Assembly: GCF_003597395.2 (NCBI RefSeq)
Contig: NC_133773.1
Span: 143,892,909 to 143,956,908 of the forward strand
DNA length: 64,000 nt
Reading direction: 5' to 3'
Source of the DNA: Chelonoidis abingdonii
Taxonomy: Eukaryota > Chordata > Testudines > Testudinidae
Shown here piece after piece: positions 9,649 through 20,579 of this stretch. The notes under the pieces were generated by a model. That model saw nothing but the letters and a program-made list of their open reading frames with translations, ran no database searches and was not told the DNA's origin. Positions within the stretch are counted from its first letter, which is position 1; each line of letters begins with the position of its first letter. The translations under genes and the position numbers were made by a program.

Positions 9649-11840
9649 ACCCTTAAGTACTAGTCGGAGAGCGCAAAGCACTTTACATTGAATGGTATCA
9701 CGACCACCCCTTTTACAGATAGAGAAACTGAGGCACAAATTGGTTTGGGGCCAAACTTTTCAAAACTAGCCTCTGATTCTGCACCCCGCCCCCAAAAAAG
9801 CCCCCCGCTTATGAACATGTTAGCCTAAGTGACTACAGAACCCAGCCCTCCTGAGTACCAGGCCTGTGCCATACCCACCGGGCACTACAAAGAGGTGTCT
9901 AGACGAGGCCCGCGATTATGAAGCCTGGGGAAATCTGCTCAGAATAGGAAGCAGGGCAAATCACTGGGACTGCTCTAAAATGGGTGTCAGAATGAGCTGC
10001 CCTCCATGGCGTCCGAAGCCAACGGAAGTTGGAGGTGCCAGGAGATTGCTCACAAAGTGTCAGCTCCTGGCAGGGAGCTGTCAATGTTTAACCATTTCTA
10101 ACACACCGTCAGTGCCGATCATTCTGGTGTCTTCCAAATAACAGGTATGGACGGTGCTGAGCAAAGCTCATAACTAGATGGTCACAGGGCCCGCTGCACT
10201 GTAATCCAAAGGGAAGCCCACTTCTGTTCAAGGAGCGCAGGGACTTGCTGCTAAACTTGCTCTGCTGCTAAGTAACTTTGAGCGTGAGCTACTAACCCAT
10301 CCCTGAGTTCCTCCTGGAGTGGCTGTTGTTAACCCCTTGTGCAATTGCCCCTCCATCTGAGTACCTATGCTGGTCTCACATCTTTACTACGAGATGTAAC
10401 ACAGCAAATCTGTGTTTTCTAGAGCGGAGTCTGTTGCAGGCCGGTCCAGAACATCACTATGCCCTGTATATTGCTAATTCCTTCAGGCTTCTGAAACTAG
10501 GAGTTCCTGCTGAGCAGCCTCGCCTCTCATTGGCTCCCTTGCAACTTTTCATCAATGGGTGAAAAAGAATGGGCTTTTGCGTAAGACATGGGCCAGAACA
10601 GCAGGGTTCCCTTACCACCTCTTCCACAGACTCTCTCTGTGACCTTGGGTGCACCACTTAGACCCAGAGCCAGGGTTGCACAGAGGTTTTGGGGGCAAAA
10701 TCTCAAACTGAGGCCCACCACCCTTCCAAAAAAAATTACCATGAGGACAAAAGAGCAGCTGGGCCAAGCCCCCCAGTGGCACTGCAATTCCATGTGCCAG
10801 TCCCAATGCTGCTTACTCAAATTCCATAGGTTTGAGGTCCCTCTCAAACAGGGCGCCTGGGACAAACTGCTCTCCTCCCCTACCAGTGGCCCTGCCCAGA
10901 CACTCAAAAGTATACAGTTGCCTAACTCCCATTGAAAGCAGGCTAAATGAAGTTCAGAATGGGTATATCCCCCGTACATTTCCAACCATACCAAGGGCTA
11001 GATAACTGTGGTGATGGAGGCCATAAAAGGACCTTAGTGGATAGCTAGTGCTGCTCACAGCAGAGAAGAGACAGGCACTCTTTGTACTGAATATAAAGGT
11101 AATTTTTAACAAGGCTGCTGGGCACAGATAGACCCTGTGGGTCTCTCTGGCTCTGCTACTTAGCATTTCCTTCCCAGGATCTCCCTAAGTCCTGGCCAGA
11201 CACGAAGCAGTCATGCAATCAGCTACTGACCAAACTACAGGTTCTATGATTTAAATTAGCAGTGGGAGGGAATGGTTGGTGACCTCGAACCAGTTTTATG
11301 AATCTGTAAAATCATTTTAGAGGAATCCTTGAGGTTCATCCTCTCTGGGGGAACTGTCAGTTGATGTCCATATAGGAGTGACACGTTTTTGGAAGTTTTG
11401 AGAAGACTTTTTCCAGGACTGTACCGTTGATGCACTCTCTAGATGCAACTCAGCTATGGGCACACAATATGTCTAGCTGGCTTCAGGACTCTTGCCATTA
11501 CTCCAAATACAGTTATTGCTTGTCATTACATGGTTGGGTCAATAATTCAGGGGGTGGTGCATCCCAGGTGCACATTCACAGATCCTATTAAGTATGCATT
11601 CAGAAGCCTTGATTAGAAGGTCTGCCCCAACGTCTCCGACCATTCCATTCTGAGGAAGCCTCTTTGTTTTTTCAGCAGATAAGGGTTCTGCTCTGTGCCA
11701 TTTTCCCCATTCCTCTGACAGCTTTCAGAAAATTACAAAATCTGAATGGCTGCTGGACTGTCACTCTCATTTCCGGGACAACAAATTTGGAAGGAGAACA
11801 GAAGAACCCACTGAACTACTTGGTACAAATTGCTCACTAT
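9649..11840. other. Non-coding interval, no gene seen
   Basis: A few SINE-like scraps (GAGAAACTGAGGCAC at 9722; CTCTCTGTGACCTTGGGTGC near 10630). The open frames on both strands around 10527-10994 overlap each other and have no recognisable domain. Confidence 0.5.
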
Positions 11841-12120
11841 GGGCTTGTCTACAGTACCACACGGGGTCAGTCTAAGATACACAACTTCAGCTACATGAAT
11901 AGCGTAGCTGGAGTCGATGTACTTAGATCTACTTACGGCAGTGAGTCGACAGCTGACGCTCTCCCATCGACTCCGCTTGCACTTCTTGTTCTGGTGGAGT
12001 ACCAGCATCGACAGGAGAGTGCTCGGCAGTTGATTTATTGTGTCTATACGGGATGCGATAAATTGACCCCTGCTGGATAGATCGCTGCCTGCTGATCCAG
12101 TGGGTAGTGTAGACAAGCCC
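11841..12120. mobile_element. MITE with GGGCTTGTCTACA inverted ends
   Basis: Starts GGGCTTGTCTACAGTACC and ends AGTGTAGACAAGCCC: a terminal inverted repeat of about 13 bp enclosing 280 bp without coding capacity. The flanks (TAT to the left, TAA to the right) do not give a clean duplication. The superfamily is not determined. Confidence 0.8.
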
Positions 12121-12508
12121 TAAGTTCTGGTGTTTATACCCCTTATCACTGTCCTTCCTCTGCTCAGGAATTCACAGAAAGCTCTTTGGGAAGGAAACAA
12201 GATACATTCTATGGGTGCAGCATGCACCTATCAGATCTGACACTGAGGGCCTTCTAAATACCCAGGACACTATCAATTGGTTGAGATATTTATACTGTGG
12301 TCATCAACATGGGGTTATGAGCTGGGTGAAAGTTTGTTATGGGTTAAAACCCCATTGAGATTGGAAGGTGTGAACTCCCCCGTCAATTAACATAGCTGTA
12401 AGCGTAAGTCCCACTTTACACAAAAGGTGTGTGTGAAAACCTTCCAGCAGCTTTTGGCTGAATTTTGTTTAGGTATAGGGGAGGGGAGAGAGAGCTCACA
12501 GAAAATGA
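12121..12508. other. Non-coding interval
   Basis: No gene or repeat ends recognised. Confidence 0.5.
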
Positions 12509-12587
12509 GGCCATGTCCACACTACAAAATTATGTCAACCTAACGTCAGCATACAGCCGCCGCAGTTATTAAATCACTTGTGGATGT

Positions 12588-12785
12588 TGTAACCCAGGCC
12601 TGCTTGGCGTGGTGCTCTGTCCCCCTCTAGTGGCACCTACACCACCTAGAAATTGATGTGTCTGCTACAATGTTGGTTAAGAGGCACATGGCTTTTAGCT
12701 CATGCAGTAGAGTCTCACACGCTAAGCTTCAGAGGTCCCAGGTTCGATCCTTCGCACCGATGACGGGGGTCTATTGGCATTACAT
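12588..12785 (+). repeat. tRNA-derived SINE inserted in the MITE
   Basis: Carries RNA polymerase III type internal promoter boxes: an A-box-like TAGCTCATGCAGTAGAG at 12696-12712 and a B-box GGTTCGATCC at 12741-12750, at a tRNA-like spacing. A stretch upstream (CCCCCTCTAGTGGCACC) and the downstream GATGACGGGGG are not tRNA. The A-arm and anticodon arm do not fold as a functional tRNA, so it is a SINE rather than a tRNA gene. Confidence 0.65.
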
Positions 12786-13061
12786 AGGTACACTTGGCTC
12801 CTTATGTCGGCAGGATACGCCCTCACCAGCAGCGCTTGTATCAAATGCACACTCAGTGTGGGGCATTGTGGGACGGCTCCTGAAAGCCAGTAACAGTCGA
12901 TATAAGCAACACAGTGTCTACACGGACACAGCGTTGACCTAAGTACATCGACCATGACTCTAGGCCGCTCTAAGTCATTGTAGAGAGGCACTTACGTCAG
13001 CAGGAGCCAAATTTAAGTGAAGACTCTTTCAAAGCTAGGTCAATGCAAGGCAGCTTATGTA

Positions 13062-13928
13062 AGTCCAGCGGAGGGCAGCAAAAATGATTAGGGGGCTGGA
13101 GCACATGACTTATGAGGAGAGGCTGAGGGAACTGGGATTGTTTAGTCTGCAGAAGAGAAGAATGAGGGAGGATTTGATAACTGCTTTCAGCTACCTGAAA
13201 GGGGGTTCCAAAGAGGATGGAGCTTGGCTGTTCTCAGTGGTGGCAGATGACGATGGACAAGACACAAGAAGCAGTGGTCTCACGTTGCAATGGGGAGGTT
13301 TAGGGTGATATTAAGAAAAAACTTTCACACTGGAGGTGGTGAAGCACTGGAATGGGTTCCCTAGGAGATGGGTGGAATATCCTTTCTTAGAGTTTTAGGT
13401 CAGAGTTGACAAAGCCTGGCTGGGCAGATTTTAGGTTGGAATACAACAACGAGTGGTCTCACGTTGAGTGGGGGAGGTTTAGGTTGGTATTTAAAAAACT
13501 TCTCAAGGAAGGTGTGGTGAAGCACTGGAATGGGTTCCCTAGGGATGGTGGAATATCCTTTCTTAGAGGCTTTTGAGATTCAGAGTTAACAAAGCCCTGG
13601 CTGGGCAGATTAGTGGGGAAAGGGTCCTGCTATTAGATAAATCAATTGGTCTCCAAACTTTTTTTGGTTGCAACCCTATCAGTAAAAAAATTTGAGCACG
13701 CACCCCCTGTTCCCGCGCAAACTGTCGAAGCAAAAAAAAAACCAAACAAACAAAACTAGACTCCCGGCCAAACTGACTGAAGGGAAAAAAAAAATGCAGC
13801 ACTGCTCTGGCGGCGCTCTCCTGCTGCGCACCCCAAAGGATCCTCTTGCGCACACCCCACTTTGGAGACCACTGGACTACATGATCTCCTGAGGTCCCTT
13901 CCAACGCTGATATTCTATGATTCTATGT
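13062..13928 (+). mobile_element. CR1 LINE 3' end with internal tandem duplication
   Basis: A 5'-truncated CR1: it starts at GTCCAGCGGAGGGCAGC, passes through TGGAGCACATGACTTATGAG and ends GATATTCTATGATTCTATG. About 179 bp of the tail are tandemly duplicated: GTGGTCTCACGTTG occurs at 13274 and at 13453, each followed by GAAGCACTGGAATGGG. A hAT-like remnant interrupts it at about 13644-13875. Confidence 0.88.
13644..13875. mobile_element. hAT-like remnant inside the CR1 tail
   Basis: Left end CAATTGGTCTCCAAAC and right end TTTGGAGACCACTG are inverted. On either side the CR1 tail text resumes (GGTCCTGCTATTAGAT and GACTACATGATCTCCTGAGG). Confidence 0.7.
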
Positions 13929-13992
13929 TGACCTAACCATTAGTGTAGACCAGGCCTGAGGTCCAACAACAGCAGATAGAGTGAGAGGCACC

Positions 13993-14378
13993 TGTGATGG
14001 AGTAGGGACTGTCTGTGTGGGGAACGGGAAAGCAGGGCGGAGACTTTAGGTGATGGACAGGTGCTCAGCCGCGTAACCGAACCGGCAGGGAGGAGGGGGC
14101 ACCTGGGCGGAGGGAGAGAACAAAGGATTCGGCGAGGAGGAAAGGCAGACGTTTGCTTGGTTTGGGGCTGTGGCGGAATTCAGGGATCCTAGCTGGGATA
14201 AGCACCCTGAACCCCAGAAGGACTCGATGAGGGGTCCTGGACTGTGCACTTGCAAGCTCTGCTGTAACCTGTGTTCCTGATTGTCCAAAAATCCAATCTT
14301 CTGTTTTACTGCTGGATAAAAAGTCCTGTGGGTCCCAAGGAAGAGGGGTGCAGGGCCGACACTCCCAGACTCGTGACA
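13993..14378 (+). repeat. 5' LTR of the Gypsy element
   Basis: 386 bp, from TGTGATGGAGTAGGGACTG to the terminal CAGACTCGTGACA. Its last 170 bp repeat at 16405-16571 (AGAAGGACTC, GCAAGCTCTGCTGTAACC, TCTGTTTTACTG, GAAGAGGGGTGCAGGGC). The AATAAA signal present in the 3' LTR is changed to CCAAAAATCC here. Two bases downstream TGGTGGCTAGGGG could be the tRNA primer binding site. Confidence 0.8.
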
Positions 14379-15049
14379 ACTGGTGGCTAGGGGAGATATC
14401 TGCACCCCGGGACGGGCGCTTCTGCAGTAATGACTGGGAGCAGTAAAACGAAGGGAGAGACCCCTGGGAGTGCGTGCCCAGTGAGAAGGACTATGCAGTA
14501 ACAGGGTCCCCGCGGGGATTGCAGCGAGTGGTCCCAGGGGCGGAGGAGTTACAGCTCGAGCCCTGCAGAGAGTGGTGACCTCAAGAAGGGCTGGTGCACT
14601 AGGGGTCCCTGGAAACCGTGGGGAGCGTGCGAGCACCCCGACCTGTGAGTGGCCAGCAGGAAGATGTACGCCCGAGCGGCGCAAGTGTGACCTGCTGGAG
14701 CTGTGCAAGCAGAGGGGGCTGCGCACAGGGAGGCTACCAAGGACCAGCGATTGCCCAGCTGGAGGAGGGAGACCGGAGCCCGCTGTCTCGAGGAGCGAGC
14801 CGGAGAGCAGCCGGTGCAGTCGCAGCGCATCACCAGTGCTGTCCCCCCGGGGAGTGGTCAGCCGCGGCGATGACTTCCCGAGACCCCCCTTCCTAGGCCT
14901 AGGGAAGGGCGCGGGAGGAGCCCAGCGAATGCCGAGGGCACCGTGACCCCCCGGCCAGCAGGGATCCGGGCAGCAAAGACTCCCAGCAGGGGATCTCTCC
15001 CGGCGACGCTCGACAAGCTGTGGAGCAGCTGTGGCTGGAAGAGGAAAGG

Positions 15050-15340
15050 GTTGAGACAGGGGCGGAGTTAAAGAGGCAAGAGCTGGAGGAAGAGGTGAAC
15101 CAGCGTAAACATGAGGGAGAACCAGCACCAGCATGAGCTGGAAAGAAGGGAGACCAGCGTAACATGAGGAGAACCAGCGTAAACATGAGCTGGAGAAGGG
15201 AGAACCAGCGCCAGCATGAGCTGGAGGAGAAGCGAAACCAGCGTAAACTAAGAAGAACCAGCGTAAAACATGAGCTGGAGGAGAAGGAGAAACAGCGTAA
15301 ACATGAGCTGGAGCTGGCCTGGCTGAGGAGCGCATGAGGC
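15050..15340 (+). repeat. Short tandem repeats in the gag leader (Glu/Arg/His-rich)
   Basis: About eight diverged copies of a 27-36 bp unit containing AACCAGCGTAAACATGAGCTGG. Read in the gag direction they give charged ENQRKHELEE-like peptides, probably a coiled-coil segment ahead of the capsid. Indels between the units shift the frame. Confidence 0.75.
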
Positions 15341-15354
15341 CCCGGCTGCGGTGA

Positions 15355-15880
15355 GTGAGGGGGACCCAAGCCTACACGAACTTTGATAAGCCACTTGCTG
15401 CCTCGCGTAAGGAGGGGGAGGACATAGATACCTTCCTGACGGCCTTTGAGAATGCCTGCGAGCTGCACGGGTGTTGGCCCTGCAAGACAGGATCGCGTGT
15501 TCTCACCCCCTTACTGGACTCCACGGCCGTGGAGGTGTACAGCCGACTGAAAGGGGCGGAGGCGGGGGACTATGAACTGTTCAACAGGCCCTGCTCCGCG
15601 AGTTTGGCTGACTCCTGAGATGTACCGGAAAAGGTTCCGGAGTCAGCGTTAACAACCCGTGAGATCACATATCTACAACTGGTCAACCGCGGAGGGTGAT
15701 ATGCCCGCAAGTGGACAGCGGGGGCCCAAACTAAAAGGACTGCTGGACCTGTTCATACTGGGACACATGTATGAGCAGTGCCCGTCCTGACCTGAGGCTG
15801 TGTGTTGAAGAGGACCAGAAACCTCCGGAAGAAATCCCCTGCAGCACGCAGTTGCACATAGCGATTTAGCCTGGACTCTC
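15355..15880 (+). pseudogene. Gypsy gag capsid, SCAN-like, broken
   Basis: The 15355-15618 frame gives TNFDKPLAASRKEGEDIDTF, then LTAFENACELHGC and SRLKGAEAGDYELFN, the N-terminal half of a Gypsy capsid. After frameshifts the pieces REFG, LTPEMYRKRFRSQR (about 15597-15646), ITYLQLVNR (15665), YARKWTAGAQTK (15701) and LLDLFILGHMYEQCPS (15740-15790) follow. Their spacing of RKRF, W and TK--LL-L--L---Y---P matches the helices of SCAN domains. At least three frameshifts and several stops make it inactive. Confidence 0.75.
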
Positions 15881-16404
15881 AAATAGTTGCGCTTGGAATA
15901 GTCCGGGCTTGCACGGAGGAGGGCAGATGAGAGCTGGAGTATGAGGAATGAGCGCACAGCCTGCCCTCAACGCGATGCAGAGAGAGTCATTTACAGTATG
16001 GAACCTGTCGCACACAAGTGGAGAAGAGTCTGCTCTATGTGTAGACTCCCAACTCGCCCAATATATAGGGCGGCACCACATCAGTGTCAGGTACTTGCGC
16101 AGACCCTGGTTAACACTCAAGGGGACAACTAACTCGAGACCACAGGTGTAGTAATATCAATGTGCCAGAACGAGGCCAGCAGAGCGAGGCCTCAAGTGCC
16201 AGGGTGCCAAGCATAAGGACGCCGAGAGCAAGCCGCATACGCTCTACTTATAACAGCAGAGGGTGGATCTTGACAATAACCAATCGGAAGATTGGGCTAC
16301 ATTCCGGGAATATGGCAGGTGGCTGGCAATACTTATTATGAAATACCTATCAAGCAGGGGGGAGGTCACTTCAGTATGGTCTTCAAGCCCCTCTCTGGGG
16401 GAGC
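15881..16404 (+). other. Residual internal region of the Gypsy element
   Basis: No RT or integrase motif can be read. Near 15945 a frame gives MSAQPALNAMQ, perhaps the relic of a zinc-knuckle region. The junction to the 3' LTR lies near 16405, implying a large deletion of pol. Confidence 0.45.
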
Positions 16405-16571
16405 TGGACAGCCCAGAAGGACTCAGTGGAGGGGTCCTGACTGTGCCTGCAAGCTCTGCTGTAACCTGTGTTCCTGTTGTCCAATAAACCTTCTGTTTTA
16501 CTGGCTGGATAAAAGTCACTGTGGGTCCCAGGAAGAGGGGTGCAGGGCTGGAACCCCCAGACTCCGTGACA
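16405..16571 (+). repeat. 3' LTR of the Gypsy element, 5'-truncated
   Basis: Homologous to the last 170 bp of the 5' LTR. It contains AATAAA at 16483-16488 and ends CAGACTCCGTGACA. Its first 220 bp are missing. Confidence 0.78.
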
Positions 16572-18067
16572 CAGCCCAAAGCAGCAGTTGAAAGCATGTG
16601 GTTGATCCTGGGGAGAGGTTTTCGGGTCAGGGGTGCAGGCTGAAGAGTGCACTTGGTGCTACGAGCAAAAGAAGCCGGGCCCTGCGATTTGATTCCTTCC
16701 ACATTCGGAGACACAGGACTTTGGTGCATTCTTTGTTAATAAACAGAACTGCATGAAAGGAATTCCAGACTACCACCAATTTCTACTCCCAACTGGAATG
16801 CCCACAGGGCCCCAAACTTTGCCTAGCTGCTCGGGTCAAAAAGGGACCACAAGAGTAACAAGCTATAGAGCTGCTCTAAAACAACCTGTCTGAGATGGGA
16901 TTCAGCCTAGAGACAGATGGACCTTCAAAGTATCTGAGATCACCTTCCAAGAAGCACCCAATTGTTCAAATGCTTTTCTGACAGCCTCCGATTAGCATAT
17001 GTGGAGGCTAGAAATCTCAGGAGAAGAAGGGTGTTTTTTCTCAGATTCTTCCTGGTTCTGGCAAATCCCAGGATCTTTCTGGGAAACATGAGCAAAATAA
17101 ATAGGGAAGGTTGAACAGCTCCAGCTTCAGGGTGGGGTAATCTGGCACATCTGGATGTGGTCTGAGCTGGTGCAGGGACAGCTGTTTTAGGTACAGCTGG
17201 CAAGTGGGGCCGATCACCCCTTTTCTGGAACCAATTGTTATTAGATTTTTATATATAAATATAAAACTGAAGTCTGCTTGGCAACTCTCTCTTCCTGGTT
17301 TCCCCTCCCAGCCCAGCCTCCAATGCTTATGCAGACATGTCTTCAGATGGCTTAAAAATAGACACAGCTAGTGCCAATGTAATGAAAGCTGCACGACTCA
17401 GGCAAAGAGTGAAAAGCACTTTCCAAGGATGGGGAAATATTGCTAGCTCTTTGCACCAATCGGGGAAACTGAGGCACAGCCAAGGTAAGTGACTCGCCAA
17501 AGGTCAGTGGTCCACATTACAATAGGATCCACATACCTCACAATTTTTACCATTGTTATCCGCACACACACCCTCCTGCCAAGTAAGGCAGTGCTGTTAT
17601 CCCCATTTTACAGATGGTGAAGTGAGGTGCAGTGAGACAAAGCTGCTGTCCAACTGAAATTAGAGCCCCCACTCAAGGCCTTGCGCTGGTTTAACTCGTC
17701 TGGTTTCAGTTCATTCCTTTAGTTAAGAGGGTGCACCTCTCAGAGTAGACAAGGCCTATGTTGAGTCACACATCATGCTTGGGTGGTAGGAAGGTATTAT
17801 TACTCCAATTTCACACCAGGGGAAATTTAGGCAGAGTGGCTAAGACCATATTTTTCAAACTTGGAGGACTAAATTAGACATCTAGTTAAATGGCCTGTTT
17901 TTTTCAGAGGTGTCAAGCATTGACTAGTCAATGGCGGGGAGGTCAGCACCGCTACCTATTTGGGTGCCAGAGGATGGATGCGGGCATCTAACTTTAGGCA
18001 CTCAGGTTTGAAACTTTTGCCCTAGGAGACTCACTGAAGGACACACAGAGAATCAGGGGCCCTTCCT
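16572..18067. other. Non-coding interval with SINE scraps
   Basis: MIR-like scraps at about 17460-17520 (GGGGAAACTGAGGCACAG), 17600-17720 and 17795-17860. No exon seen. Confidence 0.5.
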
Positions 18068-18367
18068 CCCTGACTTTCACTTCCAGAGAGACAATTACCT
18101 CGCAAGGAATTGGGTCCGTTTGGCAAGAGAGCCGTGGGCCGGTCCTTAGTTTCTGCTTGGGAAAGGCAAGTCAGTGGGGTCCATCCTTCCCTTCGCAGCC
18201 GGCGCTCCTGACTTTCACTTCCAGAGAGACAATTACCTCGCAAGGAATTGGGTCCGTTTGGCAAGAGAGCCGTGGGCCGGTCCTTAGTTTCTGCTTGGGA
18301 AAGGCAAGTCAGTGGGGTCCATCCTTCCCTTCGCAGCCGGCGCTCCTGACTTTCACTTCCAGAGAAA
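18068..18367 (+). repeat. 138-bp tandem duplication, 2.2 identical copies
   Basis: The motif CTGACTTTCACTTCCAGAGA starts at 18070, 18208 and 18346, a period of exactly 138 bp. Copies one and two look identical over the full unit by eye (GACAATTACCTCGCAAGG to CCCTTCGCAGCC), and the third stops after about 22 bases. The identity points to a recent duplication or an assembly artefact. The open frames over it are accidental, since 138 is divisible by three. Confidence 0.95.
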
Positions 18368-18449
18368 AACTGTCAGTTACTGAGCATACAACTTGAAAAC
18401 ATCCTATTGAGCCAGCCTGGGTGTAAATTTCTAACCAGTAAGGTAGAGA

Positions 18450-18662
18450 AAAGCTGGGCATGTGGGGGTAATTAACCACTGGAACAACTTACCAAGAGTC
18501 ATGGTGGATTCTCCATCATGGGCAATTTTTAAATCAAGACTTGGTGATTTTCTAAAAGATCTGTCCTAGTTCAAACAGGAATTAATTCAGGGAAGTCCCA
18601 TGGTCTCTGTTGTGCAGATCAGCTTAGATGATCATAGCTGTCCCTCTGGTTTATAAAATAAT
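18450..18662 (+). mobile_element. Old CR1 3' fragment
   Basis: AACCACTGGAACAACTTACC, then GTGGATTCTCCATCATGG, then TTAGATGATCATAGCTGTCC: the tail of an older CR1 subfamily. Confidence 0.8.
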
Positions 18663-19554
18663 CTACTAATTAGTCTCTGTGCACCCTATTTCTCCATCTC
18701 CCAGCAAACTTGGGAGGGTAAATATATTAGCACTTGTGAGGTGCACAGATAAGAGCCAGGTAAGTACCTTAGACAGGCAGAGCTGCTGTTGGGTTTGTCA
18801 ACCAACAGAAGATACTACAGAGGACTCATCCGGTAAATGTCCTCACCCTTGCGCGATTGGTGGCTGGGCTGAGTGCAGCCGAAGCGCAAACCGGGTCGCT
18901 TGCCGTGCTCAAAGCTCTTCCAGGGCCTTGGATCTGTAAATATTAGCTCATCTCATCACCAACCCATCATCAACCTCTCTCTTTTTTCTTTTTTTTTTTT
19001 TTTTTAAGGGGTCGAGATGGGGCATGTCTCTCTTTTCACTTTGAGCCAATTCAAGTGAAAATCTGAGTGCAGACGCCTCGGGGCCTGGCGAGGGGCTATG
19101 AAGCCTTGAGCAAAACCATCGCCGTCCGCTGGCTGGCCTGTGTGAAATAGGCTGGAAGAGCAAGGGACTGGCTCCCCAGATTCTGCATCCGAAAATCCAC
19201 CTGGCTAGCACTGCTTGTATTCTCACCACGATGGAAGACTGAACGGGCACCTGAATGGAACCATACGGGGCTTTTTGCAGGTCCAGCTTGCCGCCCATTG
19301 GCTGGGCCTTGCAGGGAAAAACTTGCCCCCTGCCTCTGCTGTTTGTAACGCAATCACACCTCAAGGCCCCAGCCACCATGGTAGGCACTATACAAACACC
19401 CAGTAGGAAACAGACCCACCCGTGTCCTCTTACCAATGTAACAGACAAGAGTGAGAAGGGAAAGTGAGACCCAAAGAAGGGAAGTGACATGCCCGGGTTG
19501 CAGAGCAGAAAACCCCAGGAGTGCATTTAGCTACAGTGCTGATCTGCTACCCTC
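18663..19554. other. Non-coding interval with a long pyrimidine tract
   Basis: A T-rich run lies at about 18977-19006. No gene seen; frames on both strands are unconvincing. Confidence 0.5.
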
Positions 19555-19740
19555 ACCACCCTTACAGACCTGCTATTATTCCCACTGTATGGACGGGAAA
19601 CTAAGACACAGAGGCTCAGGCTCAGGCTCAGGCTTTTTTAAGCTATGGAGGCACCGAACTCCCACTGGCCCCAAGAAACGTGCCCAAGATCACACTGAAA
19701 GTCTATAGCACAACAGGCCTAGTGTGCTACCCACTGGATG
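19555..19740 (-). repeat. MIR-like SINE remnant
   Basis: GACGGGAAACTAAGACACAG, then CAAGATCACACTGAAAGTC, then AGTGTGCTACCCACTGG, the antisense order of a MIR. A small AGGCTC expansion sits inside at 19613-19634. Confidence 0.6.
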
Positions 19741-20579
19741 ACCTTTTCTCTCCATCCTGAATCTCCAGCCGGTGCTCTACCCCAGGGACCCCACTGCCTC
19801 CTCATTCCTGCCAGTGTCTCTCCCAGGGCTAAAGCAAAGCTCCTCATTCTCCTGGACGCCAATCCAGCCAGTTCCAGGAGCATCGTGATGACAGTGAGGG
19901 TCAGCATACGGCCAGTAGCCACAACATCCATCATCACTGCCTCAGGCTCCCCAAGGCTACCTTCGAGAGGCACCTCAGGTCCCGACAGGGGGAAGTTAAA
20001 GATCGTTGCCACACTGGGGCTGTCAGGTAAAGGAAAGGAAGCGAGGGAGGTGACCCAGAAGGACTGGCCCTGGCTTAACTCATTCCTGATGGCTTGCTGG
20101 TAGAAAACAGGGCTCTGCAATAAGGGAGAACAATATGCTTAAGGTCGAGCCAATAAAAGGTTACGAGCCAAGCCTCAGAGCCTGGCAACAATATCACATT
20201 TGCTTGTAACCCATGGATGTCTTGTAAATCATTATTTGAGAACCCACTGCCTGTACCTGGCGCATGGTTTCATTTAGGACCTTGTGCTGTCTCAGAAATA
20301 TATAGCACTGGGATCAGGCGTTGAGAAGTTTGATTTGGGGCCCTTCTGTAGCTTGGACTGGACCCTGAATGTCAGGACATACAAGGGGATGTTGCACAAG
20401 AAGGACTGATGCATGAGCTACTTTTGCCTTTTGGGAAGAAGGGCTTAGTGCGTGAAAGTGAACCTACGTACATCGCCATGAAGTTGTGTTGTCTTGGTTC
20501 CCCACGTACTGTGACTTCGACACCACTCTGTGTGCAGAACCATCAGGCATTTTGTTCTTGGAGTCACTGCAGCTGCAGC
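19741..20579. other. Non-coding interval
   Basis: Open frames on both strands at 19719-20120 overlap and show no recognisable domain. Nothing else seen. Confidence 0.45.

Larger units (their letters stand above)
12509..13956. mobile_element. MITE split by later insertions (SINE and CR1)
   Basis: The left end GGCCATGTCCACACTACAAA at 12509 and the right end TTAGTGTAGACCAGGCC ending at 13956 are inverted partners, each flanked by TGA. Internal MITE sequence is seen at 12509-12587, 12786-13061 and 13924-13956. The intervening blocks are a tRNA-like SINE and a CR1 copy, so the MITE is the oldest layer of this stack. Confidence 0.75.
13993..16571 (+). mobile_element. Gypsy-type LTR retrotransposon, internally deleted (Gmr1-like)
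   Basis: A 5' LTR, a leader, a gag region and a shortened 3' LTR with no recognisable protease, RT or integrase between them. The LTR ends follow TG...CA. Gag includes a segment that looks like the capsid from which the vertebrate SCAN domain is thought to derive (Gmr1-like Gypsy elements). Stops and frameshifts break the frame. No clear short duplication flanks it (GCACC to the left, CAGCC to the right). Confidence 0.78.

Noticed and set aside
12690..12760. Possible tRNA gene with A and B boxes
   Set aside because: The arms do not fold as a cloverleaf and the text extends into SINE sequence on both sides, so it is a tRNA-derived SINE.
14046..15335. 429-codon minus-strand frame and its neighbour at 14899-15468
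   Set aside because: Antisense of the GC-rich LTR, leader and gag repeats of the Gypsy element; Ser/Pro/Leu-rich composition reflects base content and no domain is seen.
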